Origin: DATBLE01 sp963808815
GTDB lineage: Bacteria; Actinomycetota; Thermoleophilia; Gaiellales; Gaiellaceae
DNA length: 64,000 nt
Assembly (NCBI GenBank): GCA_963808815.1
Contig: CAWEGI010000013.1
Location: 124,001 to 188,000 of the forward strand
Direction of reading: 5' to 3'
Shown: one piece after another, positions 50,965 to 60,015 of the stretch
Layout: every line of letters begins with the position of its first letter
Position numbering within the stretch: the first letter of the stretch is position 1
The notes under the pieces: model-generated
Databases searched by the model: none
Told to the model about the DNA's origin: nothing
Seen by the model: the letters and a program-made list of their open reading frames with translations, nothing else
Made by a program: the position numbers and the translations under genes

Positions 50965-52183
50965 GCACGATCAACGTCACGAACAGCGCTACCAGGACGA
51001 GGTCGCGGGCCAGGACGAGCCACGACGCGGCCGTGTCGAAGCGCAGCGCGAGGTCCCAGTAGCGGAACGGGAACCAGACCTGCGTGACCACGAGCGCCGT
51101 CGCCAGCAGCGCGCTCGCGGCCAGCCCGCGCCGGCCGCGGACGAGCGGCACGAGCGGGATCAGCCAGATCAGGAACTGGGGCGAGAGCACCTTGCCGAAG
51201 GCCACGAACGCGCAGACCGCCGTCGCCGATGCCCGTACGAGCCGCTCCCGCGTGACCGGGCGACGCGCGAACCAGATCCAGGTGGCGACGAGCGCCGCAG
51301 CCTGGACGACCGTCTGCACCGCGGCCAGCGTGTCGGGCCCCGTCCCGACCAGGTTCTGCGAGCCGTGGCTCGACTTCATCGTGATCCCTAGCCCGCCGGC
51401 CACGTGTGCGACGAGCAGCACCGCCGCGCCGAACGACTCGATCTGGAGCGGGCGGCTCGTCTGGGTCGTGATGCTGTGCCAGAGGCCGTGCGGCGAGAGC
51501 ACGAGGAACGGTAGGAAGCAGAGCGCGAGTACGGCGGCGAACACGCCGAGGCACACGAGCGCCTCGCGGCGACCGCGGCGGCGCCAGATCCAGATTGCCG
51601 CGATCGGAGCGAGCACAGCCGGAAAGAGCTTCGCCGAGACCGCGAGCCCGAGCATGCCCGCGCCGACGCGTTGCCGTCCGGCGACGAACGCGGCCAGCGA
51701 CCCGGTGACCAGCGCCGCCGGCCAGAGGTCGAACCGCGAGAGCATCACCGAGCCGATCGCGAGCGGCGCCACCGCCGCGAAGCCGAGCGCCGCCCCGGTC
51801 CGCAGCGGCCCGGCCTCCAGGCTGAGCAGGATCGAGAGCATGAACGCGAGCGTGAGCGCGCCGCAGACCAGCATCTCCGCCTCGAAGCCGGTGCGATAGC
51901 CGTTCAGGTCGCCGTCGTCCGAGCGGAGCAGGGAAGGCAGCGCGAACACGGGCAGCGCCGCCGGCGGGTACTCGAGCTGGAAATCGCGGTACGGCACCTG
52001 GCCGTTCGCGATCGCGTCGCCGTAGCGCTGGTAGATGGGCGTGTCGGCGATGTGGCTGTGCCGGTAGAAGCCGACGTGCAGCCCGGCCCACGCTGCGACG
52101 AAGACGGCGATCGCGACCGTCACCGCCAACGCGGCTCGCCGGGAGTCAGCCTGCTGCGACCAGCTCTCGCTGCTCGTGTTCAT
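50927..52183 (-). CDS. GT87-like polytopic glycosyltransferase
   Basis: A 418-aa membrane protein with about 10-11 helices and an extracytoplasmic loop containing DTPIYQRYGDAIANGQVPYRDF and EYPP, the typical start of the GT87 (DUF2029) family that uses polyprenyl-phosphate mannose. SKLFPAVLAPIA matches another family motif. It overlaps the end of the next upstream gene by 38 bp, so both membrane proteins are co-expressed. Probably mannosylates a cell-wall glycolipid. Confidence 0.82.
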   Translation of the reverse strand: MNTSSESWSQQADSRRAALAVTVAIAVFVAAWAGLHVGFYRHSHIADTPIYQRYGDAIANGQVPYRDFQLEYPPAALPVFALPSLLRSDDGDLNGYRTGFEAEMLVCGALTLAFMLSILLSLEAGPLRTGAALGFAAVAPLAIGSVMLSRFDLWPAALVTGSLAAFVAGRQRVGAGMLGLAVSAKLFPAVLAPIAAIWIWRRRGRREALVCLGVFAAVLALCFLPFLVLSPHGLWHSITTQTSRPLQIESFGAAVLLVAHVAGGLGITMKSSHGSQNLVGTGPDTLAAVQTVVQAAALVATWIWFARRPVTRERLVRASATAVCAFVAFGKVLSPQFLIWLIPLVPLVRGRRGLAASALLATALVVTQVWFPFRYWDLALRFDTAASWLVLARDLVLVALFVTLIVPTGVGRAASRSP

Positions 52184-53951
52184 CCCGGACGGTGGCCTTG
52201 GCCGGCGCGGGTGACGGCTCGGCCGCGAGCACCGCGTAGGCGGCGAACGCGAAGAACCAGGGAAGGTAGAGGTAGAACCAGTGCGTCAGCACGAGCTCGA
52301 AGCCGATCAGGATCGCGCCCGTCAGGGCGGCGAGCTGCAGCGGCGACTTCCGGCGAGGCAGGAATGCGACTGCCGCCGCCCCCGCGACCAGGAGCACCTG
52401 AAGCACCCGCTGGAGCCAGTGCAGATCCGGAAGGCCGGCGTGGTACTGGCGCCAGTCCCAGAGCGAGAAGGGCGACTGCCGGTTCACCTGCGGCGGGATC
52501 GTCCGATCCCAGAAGACCCGGGCAGCGTGCAGCACGTTCGGCTCGAGCAGCAGCACCCAGAAGGAAGCGATCGTCGCGATTGCGAAACCGCCGGCGAAGA
52601 TCAGGGCCGTGCGTCGGCTCTTCCGAAACTCCGGGTAGGTCGCCCACAGCGGCGCGACCAGCAGCGCTCCGAACTTCGTCCACGACGCCAGCCCGACGAA
52701 CGCCCCCCGCGCCCAGGCGGAGGTGCATAACCAGAAGCCCCAGATCAGGAAGGCGGGCATGATCGCGTCGTTCGTGTTCGACATCGAGACGTACTGCGTG
52801 AACGGGTACGCAGCCCAGGCGAAGGCGAGCGTCACCCCGAGCCGGTTGCCCCCGAACCGCCGGCCAGCGAGCGCGAGCCCGAGCACGCAGAGGAGATCGA
52901 ACGCGATCGCGGTGAAGTGCGAGGCCGGCAGGTCGTCCCACTGCCCGTCCCACCCGAAGATCGCGTAGCCCGGGATGTACGCGATGTACGACATCGGGCC
53001 GTAGGTGTCGCCGTTCGGGTTGGCCGCCTCGCATCGTCCGTTCGTCTGGATCCGGGCGCGGATCTCGCCCTCGCGGTCGGCCGGCCCGCACGGCTTCAGG
53101 TCGTCCTCGACCGGGAAGTGGCCGTACGGCGACTGTCCGTGCACGATTCGCTCGGCGCCGATCGGCCCGGCGTAGCCGACGTCGATCACGTTCGAGTCGC
53201 GCACGTTGAGGCCGACTTTGAAGCCACACATGAAGACGGTGACTGCGGCTAGCAGCCACACCGGCCAGAGCGGGCGAGAGACGGGAGGCGGCCGGTCGCG
53301 GATGCCGACCCAGATCATGCGTCCGAGCAGGTAGGCGAGACCCGGGTAGACGAGCGGCACGCTGGTGAAGATCCGGCCGTGGTTGAAGTACCAGAGCGAG
53401 ACGGAGAAGGACAGGAGCGCGAGCAGGTCGAGGTTGCGGAGGCTGAGCGGCCGGCGCAGGTCGGCCAGCCCGATCAGGAAGACGGCGCAGAAAGCGAGCC
53501 AGACCCCAAGGCTGTTGATCTTCTTGCCGCCGAACGCGCCCGGCCCGCCCCGCGCCATGCGCCACGCCACCTGCGGGCCCGTCCAGGCCTCGGTCACGAT
53601 GCCGGTGGTGTCGTCGACCCGGCCGGTCGCGATCTCGCCCGCCGGCCCCGACCACACCTTCACGTCCCAGTCCACGTACTGGGCGTCGTACGTCCCCTGG
53701 GTGACCAGGCTCTTCTTCGGGTAGCGCCCCACCCAGTCCTTGACCTTCGGGACAGCGAGGAACGTGGCGACCACCTTCGCCTCGGTCTGGTTCTGCTGAG
53801 GCGTGGTGGCCGGTGCCTGCTGCGTCTGCGTGAACGGAATCTGCCGCTCAGTTGTCGTGACGGTCCTGGTCTCCGTTTGGGCCGGCGCCGCCGCGGCCGC
53901 GGGAACCGACGCAAGCAGCGCGACCGCGCCCACTGCGACGAGGCGCCTCAC
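52146..53951 (-). CDS. Large polytopic glycosyltransferase-like protein with exported N-terminal domain
   Basis: A 601-aa protein. It begins with a signal-like helix (about 3-20), then an exported domain of about 130 residues resembling PepSY (VKDWVGRYPKKSL, TGIVTEAWTGPQVAW). About ten helices follow, with an extracytoplasmic loop (GQSPYGHFPVED...) and MSNTNDAIMPAFLIWGF and SWTKFGALLVAPLW as in GT-C glycosyltransferases. GTG 53951 follows the gtrA stop by 1 nt. The pairing of a small binding domain with a GT-C core is unusual. Confidence 0.65.
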   Translation of the reverse strand: MRRLVAVGAVALLASVPAAAAAPAQTETRTVTTTERQIPFTQTQQAPATTPQQNQTEAKVVATFLAVPKVKDWVGRYPKKSLVTQGTYDAQYVDWDVKVWSGPAGEIATGRVDDTTGIVTEAWTGPQVAWRMARGGPGAFGGKKINSLGVWLAFCAVFLIGLADLRRPLSLRNLDLLALLSFSVSLWYFNHGRIFTSVPLVYPGLAYLLGRMIWVGIRDRPPPVSRPLWPVWLLAAVTVFMCGFKVGLNVRDSNVIDVGYAGPIGAERIVHGQSPYGHFPVEDDLKPCGPADREGEIRARIQTNGRCEAANPNGDTYGPMSYIAYIPGYAIFGWDGQWDDLPASHFTAIAFDLLCVLGLALAGRRFGGNRLGVTLAFAWAAYPFTQYVSMSNTNDAIMPAFLIWGFWLCTSAWARGAFVGLASWTKFGALLVAPLWATYPEFRKSRRTALIFAGGFAIATIASFWVLLLEPNVLHAARVFWDRTIPPQVNRQSPFSLWDWRQYHAGLPDLHWLQRVLQVLLVAGAAAVAFLPRRKSPLQLAALTGAILIGFELVLTHWFYLYLPWFFAFAAYAVLAAEPSPAPAKATVRDEHEQRELVAAG

Positions 53952-53952
53952 G

Positions 53953-54390
53953 TCAGCTCCTGAACGACCAGAGCTTGTTCGCGCTGAAGCTGAACGGGGT
54001 GACCAGGACGATCGCCACCGCCTGGGCAAGAATCTTGTCCGCCCCGAGCCCGACGAGCAGGCGCAGGATGGCGAGGTTCAGTGCCAGCGCCGCCATCGAC
54101 ACGACCAGGAATCGCATCCCCTGGTAGTAGACGTGGCCGCGGCTGGACCGGAAGGTCCAGAGCCGGTTCCAGAGGTAGTTGTTGGTGACGGCGACCACGA
54201 ACGAGCAGACCGCGGCAGGCAGGTAGTGGAGCCCCGCGCCCTTCAGGAGCGAGACGTAGACGGCCAGGTTGACGACGTAGCCGCTCAGGCCGACGACGGA
54301 GAACTTGAGGAGCTCGATCCAGTTCTCCGAGCGGCCGAGCGCGCGGCGGGCACGCGTGGCCGCGATCCCCGCTGCGGTCGAGCGCGCCAC
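53953..54390 (-). CDS. GtrA-family membrane protein
   Basis: A 145-aa four-helix GtrA-like protein, which typically flips polyprenyl-linked glucose or galactose for glycan modification. Motifs: LLKFSVVGLSGYVVNLAVY, NNYLWNRLWTFRS and a closing SFSANKLWSFRS. GTG 54390 is 6 nt after TACGCT (leaderless). Its role next to two GT-C type transferases is likely to supply flipped sugar donor. Confidence 0.88.
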   Translation of the reverse strand: MARSTAAGIAATRARRALGRSENWIELLKFSVVGLSGYVVNLAVYVSLLKGAGLHYLPAAVCSFVVAVTNNYLWNRLWTFRSSRGHVYYQGMRFLVVSMAALALNLAILRLLVGLGADKILAQAVAIVLVTPFSFSANKLWSFRS

Positions 54391-54396
54391 GGTGCG

Positions 54397-54402
54397 AGCG
54401 TA
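54397..54402 (-). promoter_or_regulatory. -10 box of gtrA
   Basis: TACGCT ends 6 nt before GTG 54390; identical to the box before ubiX. Confidence 0.45.
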
Positions 54403-54417
54403 CCGGAACCGATCCCG

Positions 54418-55068
54418 TCATTCCCCGTCGAAGCCTTCGGCGCCGACGAGCGGGACGAACCGGCACGGAACCGAGCGCAGCACGGCCGGTCCCTCGGGGC
54501 TGCGGACGACGAGCCGAAGCTCCTGGCCGCCGCGACCGCCGACCGGGACGACGAGCCTGCCCCCCGGCTCGAGCTGGGCGTAGAGCGAAGCCGGCACTTC
54601 CGGCGCCGCCGCCGCGACGGCGATGGCTCCGAAGGGCGCGTGCTCGGGAAGGCCCAGGGATCCGTCGCCGACGTGGACGTGGACGTGCGAGCAGCCGGCT
54701 CGCTCGAGCGCCGTTCGGGCGTGATCGGCGAGGTCCGGCAGCCGCTCGATCGTGTGCACCTCGTCTGCCAGCCGGGCGAGGACGGCCGCCTGATACCCGG
54801 AGCCAGTGCCGACGTCGAGCACGCGGTCGGCCGGCCGCACGGCCAGCGCCTCGCAGATGCGGGCGACCATGTACGGCTGCGAGATCGTCTGATCGCCGCC
54901 GATCGGCAGGGCGGCGTCGTCGTAGGCGCGGTCGCGCACCTGCTCGGGGACGAAGAGCTCTCGCGGAACGAGGGCCATCGCGGCGAGCACGCGCTCGTCG
55001 GCGATACCGCGCCGGCGGAGCTGCTCTTCGACCATGCGCTGCCGGTCGCCGGCGCGGTCAGACTGCAC
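54418..55068 (-). CDS. pcm: Protein-L-isoaspartate O-methyltransferase
   Basis: Repairs isoaspartyl residues using SAM. The 216-aa enzyme has RELFVPEQVRDRAYDDAALPI, GGDQTISQPYMVA, the SAM motif LDVGTGSGYQAAVLA and PEVPASLYAQLEPGGRLVVPVG. ATG 55068 overlaps the upstream phosphatase-family gene by 11 bp. Confidence 0.94.
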   Translation of the reverse strand: MQSDRAGDRQRMVEEQLRRRGIADERVLAAMALVPRELFVPEQVRDRAYDDAALPIGGDQTISQPYMVARICEALAVRPADRVLDVGTGSGYQAAVLARLADEVHTIERLPDLADHARTALERAGCSHVHVHVGDGSLGLPEHAPFGAIAVAAAAPEVPASLYAQLEPGGRLVVPVGGRGGQELRLVVRSPEGPAVLRSVPCRFVPLVGAEGFDGE

Positions 55069-56440
55069 GGGTCAGCGGGCGGATGGAAGCGGGCGGCTGG
55101 ACGCCGAAGTGCGCGAGCACGGCAGGCATCACGCCGGTGATACCGGCCGGGACGGCGTCCAGCCCGACGACGAGCATGGGCACCTCGGAGTCGCCCGCGA
55201 GCAGGGAGCCGTGGCTGCCGCCGCCGACGTGGCTGTTGCCTCCGAGGTCGATGAATTCGTAGCCCGCGGCGGCCGACACGAGCACGTCGCCCGCGTGCGG
55301 GTTCCGCAGTGCCGCCCACGCCCGGACGAGCCCATCGGGGTGGTCGAGCAAAGCTGCGTCGCCGTCCAGCTCCCAGCCGCCTTCCTGCGCACGGAAGCGA
55401 AGCTCCTCGCCGCCGCGCCTGGCCACTGCCCCGCCGTCCTCGAGGAACATCGCGACGTCGACCTCGGGCCGCCCGTCGAGCCGCTCGGCGAGCGCCCGCA
55501 CGGGCTCGACGCAGAGCGGCAGCCGGTAGACCTGGCCGGCGCGGTTGGAGGCGCAGACCGCGACGTCGGGACGCTCGAGGCCGCTCCGCCGGAACAGGCC
55601 GAGATCGGCGTAGGCGTCCTCGAGCCGGATCGCCTGCTCGACGCGGGTCTGGCCGTGGTCGGAGCAGAGCACCACCGCGTACCGCTCGAGGAAGGCGTCG
55701 GGCCCGCCGGCGACATCCATCAAGGAGGCGATCGCCTGGTCGGCGTCGGCGAGTTTGCCGGCGGCGCCTTCCGGGCCCAGCGCATGCGATGCGTAGTCGT
55801 AGTCCGCAAGGTAGAAGACGAAGAAGTCGAAGCCGTCACGCGCGACCAGCCAGCGGCCGACCGCGGCCGCGTACTCGTCGATGCTCCCCGCCGCGCGGCG
55901 TCGCACAGCCAGCGGCGCGCCGGTCATGTCGGACTCGAACAGGTTGTAGAAGAAGAAGCGCCGCGGGCCGCGGACGGTGCGGGTGACGCCGGGCAGGGTG
56001 GCCCGATGCTCGGTGCGCCCGCGATAGCAGGTGAAGTTGACCGCGGCGGTCACGAGATCCGCGTCGTCGAGCGCCTCGAAGACGGTGGTCGCCTCGCCGG
56101 AGAGATGGCGCGCGCTCAGGTCGAAGATCGTGTCCACCAGCGCGCGGCGGGTTCCGGCGGCGACGATCGCCCCGAGCGAGGATCCGTACTCCACCACGCG
56201 ACGGTCGTCGCGGTCGAACCAGACGAGATGCGGGATGTGGTGGACGTCGGGATGGGCGCCTGTCGCGATCGACGACACGCACACCGGCGTGAGCGACGGG
56301 AAGGTCGAGGTCGCACGCGCGTAGCGGCCGTTCGCCGCCAGGAAGGCCAGCGCGGGCGCCTCGCCGGTCTCGACCGCACGCTCGAACACCGACGGCGTGA
56401 GCCCGTCGATGACGACGAGCACGAGGCCCTTCCGGTTCAC
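55058..56440 (-). CDS. Alkaline phosphatase-superfamily phosphodiesterase
   Basis: A 460-aa type I phosphodiesterase/nucleotide pyrophosphatase-like enzyme. The N-terminus VLVVIDGLTP has the first metal Asp, and STFPSLTPVCVSSIATGAHP provides the nucleophile Thr/Ser. Later ligands are in FYLADYDYASHALG and LCSDHGQTRV, with SHVGGGSHGSLL near the C-terminus. There is no signal peptide, so it is probably cytoplasmic; the substrate could be a nucleotide or lipid phosphodiester. GTG 56440 follows the upstream stop at once. Confidence 0.82.
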   Translation of the reverse strand: MNRKGLVLVVIDGLTPSVFERAVETGEAPALAFLAANGRYARATSTFPSLTPVCVSSIATGAHPDVHHIPHLVWFDRDDRRVVEYGSSLGAIVAAGTRRALVDTIFDLSARHLSGEATTVFEALDDADLVTAAVNFTCYRGRTEHRATLPGVTRTVRGPRRFFFYNLFESDMTGAPLAVRRRAAGSIDEYAAAVGRWLVARDGFDFFVFYLADYDYASHALGPEGAAGKLADADQAIASLMDVAGGPDAFLERYAVVLCSDHGQTRVEQAIRLEDAYADLGLFRRSGLERPDVAVCASNRAGQVYRLPLCVEPVRALAERLDGRPEVDVAMFLEDGGAVARRGGEELRFRAQEGGWELDGDAALLDHPDGLVRAWAALRNPHAGDVLVSAAAGYEFIDLGGNSHVGGGSHGSLLAGDSEVPMLVVGLDAVPAGITGVMPAVLAHFGVQPPASIRPLTRAV

Positions 56441-56441
56441 G

Positions 56442-56867
56442 TCAGTCCTTCGCGAGGATGCGCAGGCCGGCGTATCGCCCGGTCCCGCGGCGACTGGCCC
56501 GGACGGCGAGCAGTGGGACCAGGGTCGCCTCGAGATATCCGAGCGCCGGGACAAACGCCAGCGCCGCGAGGCCGAGCCCGGCGACGACGACCAGCACAGC
56601 CACCCCGAGCCGCGTCCCGCCGCTGCGCAGCGCACCGGAGACGATCAGCACGGAGGCAGCCGCGCCGAGCAGTCCGCCGATCGCGCCGGCGGCGGCTTCG
56701 GCCCAGTCGCCGACCAGCAACCCGATGCCGATGCCGGCGACGACCGCCAGCAGCCCCGCGATTGCAATGGTCACGCCGCGCCGGCCCCCCGGGATCAGTG
56801 CGCCGATCGCGACCCCGGCAGCGGCGCCGAGGCCGGCTGCGACGCCGATCCAGTACCAAGAGCCCAT
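56442..56867 (-). CDS. Small glycine/alanine-rich membrane protein
   Basis: A 141-aa protein with about four hydrophobic helices separated by short loops (YWIGVAAGLGAAAGVAIGAL; VTIAIAGLLAVVAGIGIGLL). The C-terminus RASRRGTGRYAGLRILAKD is basic. No domain is recognised. It precedes the phosphodiesterase by 1 nt and lies 13 nt after the E2 gene end in the transcript's upstream sense. The function is unknown. Confidence 0.55.
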   Translation of the reverse strand: MGSWYWIGVAAGLGAAAGVAIGALIPGGRRGVTIAIAGLLAVVAGIGIGLLVGDWAEAAAGAIGGLLGAAASVLIVSGALRSGGTRLGVAVLVVVAGLGLAALAFVPALGYLEATLVPLLAVRASRRGTGRYAGLRILAKD

Positions 56868-56880
56868 ATCTCGCTCCAGT

Positions 56881-57981
56881 CTAGGCCGCCGGTTCTTCGA
56901 GTCGGGCGATCACGGCGAGCCCGAAGGCGGCCGCCCGCGCCCCGTCGACCACGCGATGGTCGAACGTGACGGCGACCGTGCCCGTCCGTCGGACGACCAC
57001 CTCACCGTCGCGAACGACGGCGCGCGGAGCGATCCGCCCGATGCCGAGGATGGCCACCTCGGGGTGATTGACGATTGGCGTGTGGAAAAGGCCGGCGAGC
57101 TTGCCCGCGCTGGTCACCGTGAAGGTCGACCCGCGCAGCTCGTCCGGTTTGAGTGTGCCGGCCCGCGCGGCGCCTGCGAGGCGGTCGAGGTCGGCGGCCA
57201 GCTCCTCGACCGTCCGTGACTCGCAGCCTCGCACGACCGGTACGACCAGGCCCTGCTCGGTCTGGATGGCCACGCCCAGGTCGTATCGCTCGAAGTAGAC
57301 GATCTCGTCCCCCTCGAGCCGGGCGTTCAGCTCCGGGAACTCCTGGAGCGAGAGCGCGCAGGCCCTCAGCACCGTCGGGACGAGGAGCTTCAGGTCGACC
57401 GCCTCGAAGTCGCACTCCTCGACCCACGTCACCGGGGGGATCTCGCGGTGAGCGAGCGCCATGTGCTCGGCGATCAGTCGCCGGACGCCGCGCAGGGGCT
57501 CGCGCCGCTCATGCGCTGCGGGTGCGTTCGCACCCGCAGCGGAACGAACATCCGCTTCGGTCACACGCCCGTTCGGACCGGTACCGGCAACCGAGTCGAT
57601 GTCGACTCCGAGCTCGCGCGCGATTCGTCGAACGAGCGGGGTTGCCTGCGGCTTCGCCGTCCGCGTGCCGACCTGCGCGGCACGCGGGCTCGCTGCGGCG
57701 GTGTCCCGGACGAAGTCATGCGCCGAAGGCGCGACTTCGTTCGGCGAGTCGCCGATGACGACGAGCACGGTCCCCACCGGCACGACCTGCCCCTCCTGGA
57801 CGAGGATGCGCGCCACTTTCCCGGCAGCCGGCGAAGGGATCTCGACCGTGGTCTTGTCGGTCTGGATCTCGACCAGCGGGTCGTCCTCGGCCACCTCCTG
57901 CCCCTCGACGACCAGCCAGCGGGCAACTTCGCCCTCGGTCAGGCCCTCCCCGAGGTCCGGCAGCTTGAACTCGTACGCCAT
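56881..57981 (-). CDS. 2-oxoacid dehydrogenase E2 acyltransferase
   Basis: Dihydrolipoamide acyltransferase core of a branched-chain 2-oxoacid (or pyruvate) dehydrogenase, 366 aa. One lipoyl domain (1-80, modified Lys in EIQTDKTTVEI), a peripheral subunit-binding domain (about 110-150, VRRIARELGVDIDSVAGTG), then a catalytic domain with the active-site TFDHRVVDGA (HxxxDG). Transcribed after E1alpha and E1beta. No E3 gene in the window. Confidence 0.92.
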   Translation of the reverse strand: MAYEFKLPDLGEGLTEGEVARWLVVEGQEVAEDDPLVEIQTDKTTVEIPSPAAGKVARILVQEGQVVPVGTVLVVIGDSPNEVAPSAHDFVRDTAAASPRAAQVGTRTAKPQATPLVRRIARELGVDIDSVAGTGPNGRVTEADVRSAAGANAPAAHERREPLRGVRRLIAEHMALAHREIPPVTWVEECDFEAVDLKLLVPTVLRACALSLQEFPELNARLEGDEIVYFERYDLGVAIQTEQGLVVPVVRGCESRTVEELAADLDRLAGAARAGTLKPDELRGSTFTVTSAGKLAGLFHTPIVNHPEVAILGIGRIAPRAVVRDGEVVVRRTGTVAVTFDHRVVDGARAAAFGLAVIARLEEPAA

Positions 57982-57984
57982 GAC

Positions 57985-58968
57985 CTAGAACTCGTCCAGC
58001 AGGCGCCGGCCGGCGGCCGCGACCCGCTCGACCGACGGCACGTAGGCGTCCTCGATCTGCCAGTACGGATAGGGGACATCGAATCCGGTGACGCGCAGGA
58101 CCGGGCCGCGCAGGTCGAGGATCGCCTTCTCGGCGATCACGGCAGCCAGCTCGGCACCGAAGCCGGCGACCCGCGGTGCCTCATGCACGATCACGACGCG
58201 GCCGGTCTTCGCGACCGAGGCGAGCAGGGTCTCCTCGTCGAGCGGCTTCAACGAGCGCACGTCGAGCACCTCCACCGAGGCTCCGAGCGTGTCCGCCGCC
58301 GACTCCGCGACGGTCACCATCGCCCCGTAGGCCACGATCGTCAGGTCGGTGCCCTCGCGGGCGACACGCATCGTGCCGAGCGGGACGACGTGCTCGCCTT
58401 CCGGCACCTCGCCGCGGGCGGTGCGGTACACGAACTTCGGCTCGAGCACGACCACGGGATCGGGATCGCGGATCGCCGCCGCAAGCAACCCCTTCGCGTC
58501 TGCAGGCGTCGAGGGGATCGCGACCTTCACGCCGGGCGTGTGCACGTAGTAGGTCTCGGGCGAATCGTCGTGCAGCTCGGGGGCGCGGACGCCGCCGCCG
58601 TACGGCATCCGCAGCGTGATCGGGAACTCCATCTCACCCCGCGTCCGCCAGCGGTAGCGGCCGACGTGGTTGATCAGCTGGTCGAGGCAGGGATACGAGA
58701 ACGCGTCGTACTGCATCTCGCAGACGGGGCGCCATCCGGCCATGCACAGCCCGACCGCCGTGCCGAGGATCCCCGCCTCCGCCAGCGGCGTGTCGATGCA
58801 GCGGTCGGGACCGAACCGGTCGAGGAGCCCCGCGGTCGCGCGGAAGACACCGCCCGCCCGGGCGACGTCCTCGCCCATCACCAGCACCGAGCCGTCCCGT
58901 GCCAGCTCGGTGTGCAGGCAGTCGTTCACCGCCTCGACGAGCGTCAGCTCAGCCAAGCCAACCCTCAC
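57985..58968 (-). CDS. 2-oxoacid dehydrogenase E1 beta subunit
   Basis: The 327-aa beta subunit of a thiamine-diphosphate 2-oxoacid dehydrogenase. Motifs: VLVMGEDVARAGGVFRAT, DTPLAEAGILGTAVGL, RMPYGGGVRAPELHDDSPE and LDVRSLKPLDEETLL. The split alpha/beta form suggests a branched-chain or acetoin/pyruvate-type complex. It overlaps the E1alpha end by 20 bp. Confidence 0.93.
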   Translation of the reverse strand: MRVGLAELTLVEAVNDCLHTELARDGSVLVMGEDVARAGGVFRATAGLLDRFGPDRCIDTPLAEAGILGTAVGLCMAGWRPVCEMQYDAFSYPCLDQLINHVGRYRWRTRGEMEFPITLRMPYGGGVRAPELHDDSPETYYVHTPGVKVAIPSTPADAKGLLAAAIRDPDPVVVLEPKFVYRTARGEVPEGEHVVPLGTMRVAREGTDLTIVAYGAMVTVAESAADTLGASVEVLDVRSLKPLDEETLLASVAKTGRVVIVHEAPRVAGFGAELAAVIAEKAILDLRGPVLRVTGFDVPYPYWQIEDAYVPSVERVAAAGRRLLDEF

Positions 58969-59995
58969 GCAGCATCGGAGGCGGGTCCGCGTACGCGTAC
59001 GCGAACATCAGCTCGGGATCGGCCGGTGGCTCGGCCTCCGCCGCCGCGATCCCCTCCCGCATCGTCTCGGCCGCCACGGTCCTGACCTGCTCGACCGTCT
59101 CGTCGTCGAGCACGCCGAGCCGGCGGAGATAGCTCTCGTACCGCCCGACGCACTCCCGCTCCTTCTCCTCGTCGACGCGCTCCTGGTCGATGTAGGCGCT
59201 CGGGTCGTCGGCCGTCGCGTGCGGCGCCGTCCGGTACGTGACCGCCTCGATGAAGCTCGGACCCTCGCCCGCCCGAGCCCGCGCGACCGCGTCGCGCGCC
59301 GCCTCGTAGACGGCGAGCACGTCGCCCCCGTCGACGCGAATGCCCGGCATGCCGTAGCCGATCGCCTTGTCGGCGAGGGTCGGCGCTGCGGTCTGGGCGG
59401 ACAGGGGCGTCGAGATCGCCCACTGGTTGTTGCTGCAGAGGAGGATCAGCGGCGCGCGCATGACGCCGGCGAAGTTGGCGCCCTCGTGAAACGCCCCTTC
59501 CGAGGTCGCCCCGTCGCCGAAGAACGTGAGCGCCACCGCATGCTCGCCGCGGAGCTTCTTCCCCCACGCGAGCCCGGCGGCGTGCGGCACCTGCGTCGCG
59601 ATCGGCACGCAGATCGACGCGAGGTTGTAGTCGAGCGGATTCCACCAGCCGGCCGGATGGCCCCGCCACCAGGAGAGGATCGTCGCCGGCGGCATCCCGC
59701 GCAGGAGCCCGATCGCCGACTCCCGGTAGCTCGGGAAGATCCAGTCGCCCCGGTCGAGCGCGTACGTGGCGCCGACCTGCATCGCCTCGTGGCCCCAGAA
59801 GATCGCGTACGTGCCGATGCGGCCCTGGCGGTGGTAGACGACCGAACGCTCGTCGTAGGTGCGCAGGAGGACGAGCTGCCGGTAGAGCTCGAGAAAGTCG
59901 CTCTCGTCGAGGCCCTCGACCTCGCCGTCGGGCACGCTGGCGCCGTCGCCGATCACGCGGCGCAGCCCTCGCCCGGCGGGGACGACCTCGGTCAC
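58949..59995 (-). CDS. 2-oxoacid dehydrogenase E1 alpha subunit
   Basis: The 348-aa alpha subunit. The ThDP-binding motif GDGATSEGAFHEGANFAGV ends in SNNQWAIS. Earlier HRQGRIGTYAIFWGHEAMQVG matches branched-chain dehydrogenase E1alpha, and the phosphorylation-loop region TYRTAPHATADDP is as in BCKDH. GTG 59995 is 7 nt past TACCAT; longer reading to 60127 would run through the inverted-repeat element and is rejected. Confidence 0.92.
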   Translation of the reverse strand: MTEVVPAGRGLRRVIGDGASVPDGEVEGLDESDFLELYRQLVLLRTYDERSVVYHRQGRIGTYAIFWGHEAMQVGATYALDRGDWIFPSYRESAIGLLRGMPPATILSWWRGHPAGWWNPLDYNLASICVPIATQVPHAAGLAWGKKLRGEHAVALTFFGDGATSEGAFHEGANFAGVMRAPLILLCSNNQWAISTPLSAQTAAPTLADKAIGYGMPGIRVDGGDVLAVYEAARDAVARARAGEGPSFIEAVTYRTAPHATADDPSAYIDQERVDEEKERECVGRYESYLRRLGVLDDETVEQVRTVAAETMREGIAAAEAEPPADPELMFAYAYADPPPMLREGWLG

Positions 59996-60002
59996 GGCGG
60001 CG

Positions 60003-60008
60003 ATGGTA
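60003..60008 (-). promoter_or_regulatory. -10 box of the 2-oxoacid dehydrogenase operon
   Basis: TACCAT ends 7 nt before GTG 59995. At 17-nt spacing the -35 would be TTACCG at 60031-60026, inside the left arm of the inverted-repeat element. Confidence 0.45.
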
Positions 60009-60015
60009 GCTCCTC

